Source: an uncultured Sutterella sp.
Lineage (GTDB): Bacteria; Pseudomonadota; Gammaproteobacteria; Burkholderiales; Burkholderiaceae_F
Assembly: GCA_934249275.1 (NCBI GenBank)
Contig: CAKQKT010000070.1
Span: 1-10,353 of the forward strand
DNA length: 10,353 nt
Reading direction: 5' to 3'
Position 1 is the stretch's first letter. Every line of letters begins with the position of its first letter. This document shows, one piece after another, positions 6,753-10,353 of this stretch. Below the pieces are notes generated by a model. That model was given only the letters and a program-made list of their open reading frames with translations. It did not search any database and had not been told where the DNA came from. The position numbers and the translations under genes were made by a program.

Positions 6753-6971
6753 CGAATGCGGCCTTTTTGAATGTGATCTTTCTGATTCTTAAGCCCGGCT
6801 TTTCGCCGGAACATTGTTTTCCAAAGTGCTGACAGTCTACCAAATGGACGGCTTTCCATAAGCCTTCGGAGATTTTCGGAATGCATCATCCTGCAACCGA
6901 CAGATGCGGTTCGGCCCGCACTCCATCAGGATTGCGGGCCGAATGCTCGAATGCGGTTTCGAGCCGCGCCG
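6753..6971. other. Intergenic region between the coiled-coil gene and the nitroreductase pseudogene, with three hairpins
   Basis: No gene is supported here. It must contain the promoter for the minus-strand coiled-coil/helicase unit, but I see no convincing -35/-10 pair. Hairpins: CCGGC-TTTTC-GCCGG (about 6795-6809), GGCTT-TCCAT-AAGCC (6850-6864), and an 11-bp perfect stem at 6910-6943. Confidence 0.5.
6910..6943. repeat. Perfect 11-bp inverted repeat downstream of the nitroreductase pseudogene
   Basis: TTCGGCCCGCA (6910-6920) and TGCGGGCCGAA (6933-6943) are exact reverse complements with a 12-base loop. It lies 28 bases after the nitroreductase stop. It may stop or stabilise that minus-strand transcript, but no T-run follows on either strand, so it is not a standard intrinsic terminator. 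Confidence 0.55.
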
Positions 6972-7620
6972 TCAGAACGTCGTCACGACTTCATTCATCG
7001 GAAGACGGGACTTCGGACGAGAGGCATTGCTGTCGTCGGGCATGCGATAGCCGAGGCTCACGGCGCAAACCGTGCGCAGGCCCTTTTCGGCAAGGCCCAG
7101 GCATTCGTCCATCTTCGCCATGTCCAGACCCTCAAGACACGTCGAATCGATGCCGCGTTCGGCCGCCGCCCAGAGCAGGAAGCCCATGGCGATGTAGGCT
7201 TGGCGCGTCTCCCAGGAAAGCAGCTCTTCGGGCGTGACCTGATGCAGGCCCACAAAATGACGGCGGCCCGCATCGGCGGCGCCGGAGGCGACATCCTCGG
7301 CCGTCACGCGGCCGTCTGCGAGCTCCTGCTCGGCAAGGCGGCGGAAGCGTTCTTCCGTAAACTCAGCCGGCACCGTAAAGACGACGAGATGGCTAGCATC
7401 GGCTACGCGGGGACGATTGAAATCCAGCACGGCCGGCATCCACGCGAGCCTTGCCTTCCTCCGTTCCAGTGATGAAGAAGTGCCAGGGCTGGGAATTGAC
7501 CGAAGACGGCGACAGGCGAAGCACCTCCATCAGATCGGCCATGTCCTTGTCGCTGATCTTGCGGGCGGGATCGTAGTGTTTGGTCGTGTAGCGCGTGCGC
7601 ACAAGCTCGACGATGTCCAT
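6972..7620 (-). pseudogene. NfsB-type FMN nitroreductase, interrupted by a frameshift
   Basis: The first reading frame begins at ATG 7620 (MDIVELVRTRYTTKHYDP) after a good ribosome binding site (GAGG, eight bases away). It contains SPSSVNSQPWHF and TGTEEGKAR, both typical of NAD(P)H-dependent FMN nitroreductases such as E. coli NfsB. It then runs out of frame and stops after 75 codons. The rest continues in another frame: FNRPRVADASHLVVF, a central helical part, and a C-terminal RPKSRLP motif matching the LPKSRLP of NfsB. The break lies at a tandem GCCTT GCCTT (7448-7457 on the plus strand; AAGGC on the coding strand). A third AAGGC copy would give EEGKARLAWMPAVLDFNRP and a 217-residue protein, the length of NfsB. 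Either the gene is inactivated, or it switches by repeat slippage, or this is a sequencing error. An intact enzyme would reduce nitroaromatics or quinones in the cytoplasm using FMN. Confidence 0.85.
7448..7457 (-). repeat. Tandem AAGGC pentanucleotide (two copies) at the frameshift
   Basis: On the coding strand the sequence reads GG-AAGGC-AAGGC-TCG. Gain of one unit would restore the nitroreductase frame. Two copies is a short tract, so frequent slippage is not assured. Confidence 0.5.
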
Positions 7621-7643
7621 AATGATTTCCTCTGTGAGAAGAT

Positions 7644-7666
7644 GCCGCCCGGAGGGGCCGGGCGGC
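7644..7666 (-). repeat. Perfect 9-bp GC-rich hairpin between terC-like gene and nitroreductase
   Basis: GCCGCCCGG (7644-7652) and CCGGGCGGC (7658-7666) are exact complements with a 5-base loop. On the minus strand it is 82 bases past the TerC-family stop and 24 bases before the nitroreductase ATG. It could end the upstream transcript or form a leader hairpin. The following bases (ATCTTCTC) are only weakly T-rich, so its role is open. Confidence 0.55.
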
Positions 7667-7676
7667 CGATCATTTC

Positions 7677-7682
7677 ATTTTA
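7677..7682 (-). promoter_or_regulatory. Possible -10 box (TAAAAT) for the nitroreductase
   Basis: TAAAAT on the minus strand lies 56 bases before the nitroreductase start and just ahead of the GC hairpin. No -35 element is recognisable at 16-18 bases, so this is only a candidate. Confidence 0.25.
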
Positions 7683-7748
7683 TGCCCGGTAGATTCGTCC
7701 TGCCGTCCCCTGCAAGAAGCGGTTGCAATCAGCCTGACTGACCCGGCC

Positions 7749-9290
7749 TCATGCTTCGACCGGCTTAGGCTTGCGCGTGATCTTCACGCGCTCGATCCGA
7801 TGGCCGGATACGTCGGCAACTTCAAAGACAAGCCCGGCTTCCTCGATCTTGTCTCCGACTTCCGGCAGACGGCCCATGCGATCGAGGAGCAGGCCGGCAA
7901 GCGTCACGTAGTCGCCTTGAACGTTCATCAGACCGTCAACGCCACAGGCCTGTTCAACGAGGAAAAGCTCGACGCTTCCCTCCGCGCTCCATCCGCCGTC
8001 AATCTCCTCGATCGAAAGCTTGTCGCCTTCGTCGGGAAAGTCGCCTGCGATGGCCTCAAGAATGTCATGCGAGGTGGCAAGCCCCTGAATCACGCCGAAC
8101 TCATCGGTCACGAGCACAAGCGAAGCTTGAGAGCTCTTGATGTCCTGCATGAGGCGAATGACGTTGATCGTCTCGGGCACGGTGAGAGGCTGATGCTCGG
8201 AAGCACAGCGGACAAGCGCCTCGGCCGAAGGGCTCATGCCGATCAGATCCTTGGCCTTCACGACGCCGATCACATTCTCAAGCGTACCGTCGCAAACAGG
8301 GAAGCTGCTGTGCGGCATATCCTGCACGCGCTTCATGTTCTCCTCGAAGCTGCGGCGGGAATTAAGCCAGGCAATCTCGCTGCGCGGCGTCATGATGGTC
8401 TTCACATTTCGTTCGGCAAGCGTGAGCACGCCCTCGACCATCTGGCACTCTTCGCGGCCAAAGCTCTCATGCGGCGAAGCGCTCTTCAACGCCTCGCTCT
8501 TTTCACGGCCGGGTGTTCGCGTCATGAGGCGCACGATCGCATCCGTCGTGCGTTCGCGAAACGGCATGCGCTCGAGATTCTTCGAAGCATTGTGCGCGGC
8601 GAGCTGGTTGAAGAACTCGATGAGAATGGAGAACGCAATGGCAGCGTAGAGATAGCCCTTCGGAATATGGAATCCGAGGCCTTCGGCGATCAGGCTGCAG
8701 CCGATCATGAGCAGGAAGGACAAACAAAGCACGACCACCGTCGCATGGCGATTGACGAAGTCGGTCAGCGGACGGATCGCCGTGATCATCACGATCATGG
8801 CCACGACGACGGCGCTCATCATCACATAGAGGTTGTCTACCATGCCGACGGCGGTGATGATGGAGTCGAGCGAGAAGACCGCGTCAAGAATCAGAATCTG
8901 TGCGATGACGAACCAGAAGCCCGCCTTGCCCGAACCGTGCTTTTCGGAATGCGGCAGCGCCTCGAGGCGTTCGTGGAGTTCGGTCGTGGCCTTGAAAAGG
9001 AGGAAGAGACCGCCGCCAAGAAGGATCAGATCTCTGAACGAGAAGGCGTGTCCCCATACGGAAAAAACGGGATCCGTAAGGGCCACGAGCCACGACATGA
9101 TGGAGAGAAGGCCGAGACGCATTGCGAGTGCAAGACCAAGGCCGACGTACAGCGCCTTGTTCTGCTGAGAAGCCGGAAGCTTCTTCGCAATGATGGCAAT
9201 GAAGACGAGATTATCGATCCCGAGAACGATTTCAAGAACGATGAGGGTGATGAGACCGACCCATATGGCCGGATCAAGCAGAAATTCCAT
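7749..9290 (-). CDS. TerC-family inner-membrane protein with CBS pair and CorC/HlyC domain (YoaE-like)
   Basis: The 513-residue product resembles E. coli YoaE throughout. The N-terminal half is a TerC-type membrane domain with about seven spans and the family acidic motifs: LEIVLGIDN (E20, D26, N27) and LDAVFSLDS (D136, D142). [26 protein letters not shown] and the [12 protein letters not shown] segment are nearly the same as in YoaE. Two CBS domains follow (about 300-415; [48 protein letters not shown]), then a CorC/HlyC domain to the end. TerC proteins are implicated in metal ion handling, especially manganese; the transported ion here is not established. An upstream in-frame ATG at 9338 has a GAGG nearby and would add 16 polar residues ([16 protein letters not shown]) through a hairpin. 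I prefer ATG 9290 because [10 protein letters not shown] matches the YoaE N-terminus, although its own Shine-Dalgarno is poor. Confidence 0.9.
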   Translation of the reverse strand: MEFLLDPAIWVGLITLIVLEIVLGIDNLVFIAIIAKKLPASQQNKALYVGLGLALAMRLGLLSIMSWLVALTDPVFSVWGHAFSFRDLILLGGGLFLLFKATTELHERLEALPHSEKHGSGKAGFWFVIAQILILDAVFSLDSIITAVGMVDNLYVMMSAVVVAMIVMITAIRPLTDFVNRHATVVVLCLSFLLMIGCSLIAEGLGFHIPKGYLYAAIAFSILIEFFNQLAAHNASKNLERMPFRERTTDAIVRLMTRTPGREKSEALKSASPHESFGREECQMVEGVLTLAERNVKTIMTPRSEIAWLNSRRSFEENMKRVQDMPHSSFPVCDGTLENVIGVVKAKDLIGMSPSAEALVRCASEHQPLTVPETINVIRLMQDIKSSQASLVLVTDEFGVIQGLATSHDILEAIAGDFPDEGDKLSIEEIDGGWSAEGSVELFLVEQACGVDGLMNVQGDYVTLAGLLLDRMGRLPEVGDKIEEAGLVFEVADVSGHRIERVKITRKPKPVEA

Positions 9291-9308
9291 ATGCGAATGA
9301 AAGGATAA

Positions 9309-9327
9309 GCATCCTGTCCGAGGATGC
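9309..9327 (-). promoter_or_regulatory. Leader hairpin just upstream of the terC-like start
   Basis: GCATCCT (9309-9315) and AGGATGC (9321-9327) form a perfect 7-bp stem with a 5-base loop, 18 bases before ATG 9290 on the minus strand. It lies between the two possible start codons. The sequence lacks the conserved features of the yybP-ykoY manganese riboswitch, so I assign no ligand. Confidence 0.45.
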
Positions 9328-9407
9328 CCGGAGCGCATCAGCGACCGGCCTCGAAGGCTCGGCTTACGAAATGCGATGCGTTCGATAAAATTAACATATT
9401 CCTTTCA

Positions 9408-9443
9408 GGAGCCTCTCCTTCAGGCAGATCTTTTCACGGCTCC
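9408..9443 (+). repeat. Inverted repeat in the divergent region before the PIN gene
   Basis: GGAGCC (9408-9413) is complementary to GGCTCC (9438-9443) with a 24-base loop. It sits in the 132-base region between the divergent terC-like and PIN genes, in the probable 5' leader of the latter. An AT-rich stretch (9383-9401) nearby probably carries promoters, but no clear -35/-10 pair is seen on either strand. Confidence 0.3.
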
Positions 9444-9470
9444 GAAACATCTCGAAAATAAAAAAATCCA

Positions 9471-9983
9471 ATGCCGCTTTCCGAAAACCTGTGCAGCCGC
9501 CTGGCTGCCGAAGCTCTGCCCCAGCCCGGCGCATCCGCCCGCGGCCTTTCCGCCGTCATCGACACCAATGTCGTGCTCGACCTGATTTACTGGAATGATC
9601 CCCATGCGGAGGACTTGAGGAAGGCGCTCGAAGAAGGACGCATTCATGCGCTTCGATCGAACGAAGCCATGATGGAGCTTGCGGAAGTGCTCTCGCGCCC
9701 GAACTTCACGGGCAGCGAGGACGAGGCGGCGCGTCTTACCGCACTCTGGTGCGCGAGGAGCGTGCCCGTTGACGAGGACAAGATCAGCGAGGCGGCCGGG
9801 ATCATCACGGTCCAGTGCCGTGATCCGCTTGATCAGAAGTTCTTCACGCTCTCGCTCGCCGGCGGCGCGAAGGTTCTCATCAGCAAGGACAAGCTCGTGC
9901 TCAAGGCCGGCCGCAAGATGAAGCGCTACGGCACCGCCGCATTCCGTCCGGACGAAACGGCCAAAAGGCTTGCTGCGCTATAA
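9471..9983 (+). CDS. PIN-domain protein, putative toxin-type ribonuclease (no antitoxin gene adjacent)
   Basis: The 170-residue product carries a PIN nuclease domain. Acidic residues expected to bind the catalytic metal are D31 in SAVIDTNVVLD, E72 in ELAEVLSRPNF, D118/D121 in CRDPLDQKF and D140 in ISKDKL. The family resembles the 'putative toxin-antitoxin system toxin component, PIN family' group (COG1569-like), whose members often lack a known partner. The first 26 residues precede the domain and are variable. An in-frame stop at 9459-9461 excludes an upstream start, and ATG 9471 has no recognisable Shine-Dalgarno, only an A-rich stretch, so translation may be weak or start further inside. 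No small same-strand ORF is found next to it that could be an antitoxin; the gene to its left is divergent and the one to its right convergent. A housekeeping RNA role is as likely as a toxin role. Confidence 0.8.
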   Translation: MPLSENLCSRLAAEALPQPGASARGLSAVIDTNVVLDLIYWNDPHAEDLRKALEEGRIHALRSNEAMMELAEVLSRPNFTGSEDEAARLTALWCARSVPVDEDKISEAAGIITVQCRDPLDQKFFTLSLAGGAKVLISKDKLVLKAGRKMKRYGTAAFRPDETAKRLAAL

Positions 9984-9998
9984 AGACAGGCGACGCAC

Positions 9999-10100
9999 TT
10001 ACTCGATGACGTACTTGACCATGGCAATGACGTTGACGGCAATCCATAAGGCCACCATGGCAAAGGCGACGTAGATCGCGCCGCGCATGAACTTTCGCAT
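9999..10100 (-). CDS. Small single-span membrane protein (33 residues)
   Basis: This short reading frame starts at ATG 10100 and ends with TAA at 9999-10001. The product begins MRKFMRGAIYVAFAMV and ends NVIAMVKYVIE. Residues about 8-27 form one hydrophobic helix, with positive charge (R2, K3, R6) at the N-terminus, predicting N-in topology. GGAG lies nine bases upstream of the start, and a TAAAAT box is 42 bases upstream, so expression is plausible. It is convergent with the PIN gene, 15 bases between stops. I do not recognise a family; small proteins of this kind often act as subunits or modulators of membrane complexes, but nothing here names the partner. An internal ATG (residue 5) is an alternative start. 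Confidence 0.6.
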   Translation of the reverse strand: MRKFMRGAIYVAFAMVALWIAVNVIAMVKYVIE

Positions 10101-10141
10101 CGGAAGAAGCTCCAAAAAGTGCAGGAAAGGAAAAGGCGTTC

Positions 10142-10147
10142 ATTTTA
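10142..10147 (-). promoter_or_regulatory. Possible -10 box (TAAAAT) for the small membrane protein
   Basis: TAAAAT on the minus strand sits 42 bases before the start of the 33-residue gene, a suitable distance for a short leader with the GGAG site. No good -35 hexamer is seen at 16-18 bases. Confidence 0.3.
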
Positions 10148-10245
10148 GCCGACCGCCGCATCAGCTGACGAGCACCTTCCCGACTCCTCATGCCGGCCAG
10201 CAAGGGTCGGCTTTTGCGTGAAGCCGCTCCGCACCCCGTCGGCAT

Positions 10246-10265
10246 CTGTCGTCAATTGACGGCAG
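10246..10265. promoter_or_regulatory. 20-bp inverted repeat, candidate operator
   Basis: CTG-T-CGTCAATTGACG-G-CAG is a dyad with a perfect 12-bp palindromic core (10250-10261), matching outer triplets, and a T/G position between. It contains TTGACG (10256-10261), usable as a -35 box, though no clear -10 follows. It lies 55 bases before the candidate start of the right-edge gene and about 100 bases before the divergent small-protein -10 box. The symmetry without loop suits a dimeric repressor site better than an RNA hairpin. Confidence 0.4.
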
Positions 10266-10320
10266 TTGCTCACAAATTTCGGCTCTTCCGACTTTTTGGG
10301 GTAACCAGGCGCATTGGTCG

Positions 10321-10353
10321 ATGTCAGAACTGGCTCTTGAGAAGGAAACGGTG
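10321..10353 (+). CDS. Start of a gene cut by the right window edge
   Basis: An ATG at 10321 opens MSELALEKETV to the end of the window. A GTG at 10351 in the same frame is an alternative start, with AAGGA (10342-10346) four bases before it. Either way the frame is the same. Too little is visible to name a product. Confidence 0.4.
   Translation, partial: MSELALEKETV

Noticed and set aside
5832..6770. 312-codon plus-strand frame with leucine-rich, membrane-like product
   Set aside because: It mirrors the Glu/Lys/Arg-rich coiled-coil gene; antisense of such codons yields Leu/Phe-rich protein. The minus-strand gene has a signal peptide and operon context.
6795..6809. CCGGC-TTTTC-GCCGG hairpin as an intrinsic terminator
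   Set aside because: It has only five base pairs and no following T-run; it lies in the probable leader of the coiled-coil gene.
7800..9308. 502-codon open frame on the plus strand opposite the TerC-family gene
   Set aside because: It is antisense to a gene with clear family motifs. The product is His/Arg/Asp-rich with no recognisable domain, as expected for a shadow frame in GC-rich DNA.
9309..9400. yybP-ykoY manganese riboswitch in front of the TerC-family gene
   Set aside because: Only a simple hairpin is visible; I could not find the conserved paired loops of that riboswitch.
9999..10100. The small membrane protein as antitoxin of the PIN protein
   Set aside because: It is convergent rather than co-transcribed, and a transmembrane helix is not the form of PIN antitoxins.
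10147..10212. AGCCGACC (10147-10154) and GGTCGGCT (10205-10212) as a terminator or operator pair
   Set aside because: Eight bases of complementarity across a 50-base loop can arise by chance, and no T-run or known arrangement supports a terminator.
1..10353. CRISPR array, tRNA, rRNA or phage attachment site
   Set aside because: No regular direct repeats with spacers, no cloverleaf-like sequence, and no integrase or duplicated gene end was seen.

Overview
The window is GC-rich chromosomal DNA from a Gram-negative bacterium, most likely an anaerobic gut betaproteobacterium of the Sutterellaceae/Burkholderiales type. This is inferred from the gene mix: a flavodoxin-fold/2[4Fe-4S] protein of a kind common in anaerobes, a YoaE-type TerC/CBS protein, a YoaA-type helicase, and a secreted coiled-coil protein with a Cys-pair motif I associate with betaproteobacterial hypothetical proteins. 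No rRNA or tRNA gene, CRISPR array or phage gene is visible.

Layout, left to right. (1) Positions 2-760 (+) hold the 3' part of a flavodoxin/ferredoxin gene. (2) About 742-2295 (+) is a complete IscB element of the IS200/IS605 superfamily: a structured omega RNA leader (about 742-1000), an iscB gene with all catalytic residues (TTG start at 1013, stop at 2275) and a right-end hairpin (2255-2294). No TnpA transposase gene is present, so the copy is non-autonomous. (3) Positions 2300-3685 (+) encode an RlmD/RumA-type 23S rRNA uracil-5-methyltransferase whose ATG lies only a few bases past the element. (4) On the minus strand, a two-gene unit (6752 to 3687) encodes a secreted coiled-coil protein and a YoaA/DinG-type iron-sulfur helicase. 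It ends one base from the rlmD stop codon. (5) Positions 6972-7620 (-) hold an NfsB-type nitroreductase broken by a frameshift at a pentanucleotide repeat. (6) Positions 7749-9290 (-) encode a YoaE-type TerC/CBS/CorC membrane protein. (7) Positions 9471-9983 (+) encode a solitary PIN-domain protein, convergent with a 33-residue single-span membrane protein (9999-10100, -). (8) The right edge holds an inverted repeat and the first codons of another plus-strand gene.

The most notable system is the IscB/omega RNA unit. The omega RNA scaffold starts with a perfect 8-bp stem at 742-789. By the known logic of the family, the roughly 16 bases just upstream (about 726-741), which are host sequence at the end of the ferredoxin reading frame, would serve as the guide. 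The nuclease would then be programmed to recognise the empty site left when the element leaves. The ferredoxin gene reads into the element and stops in its first hairpin loop. The iscB stop codon sits in the loop of the right-end hairpin, and rlmD begins immediately afterwards without a clear Shine-Dalgarno. The remaining genes are mostly housekeeping or envelope functions in ordinary arrangements.
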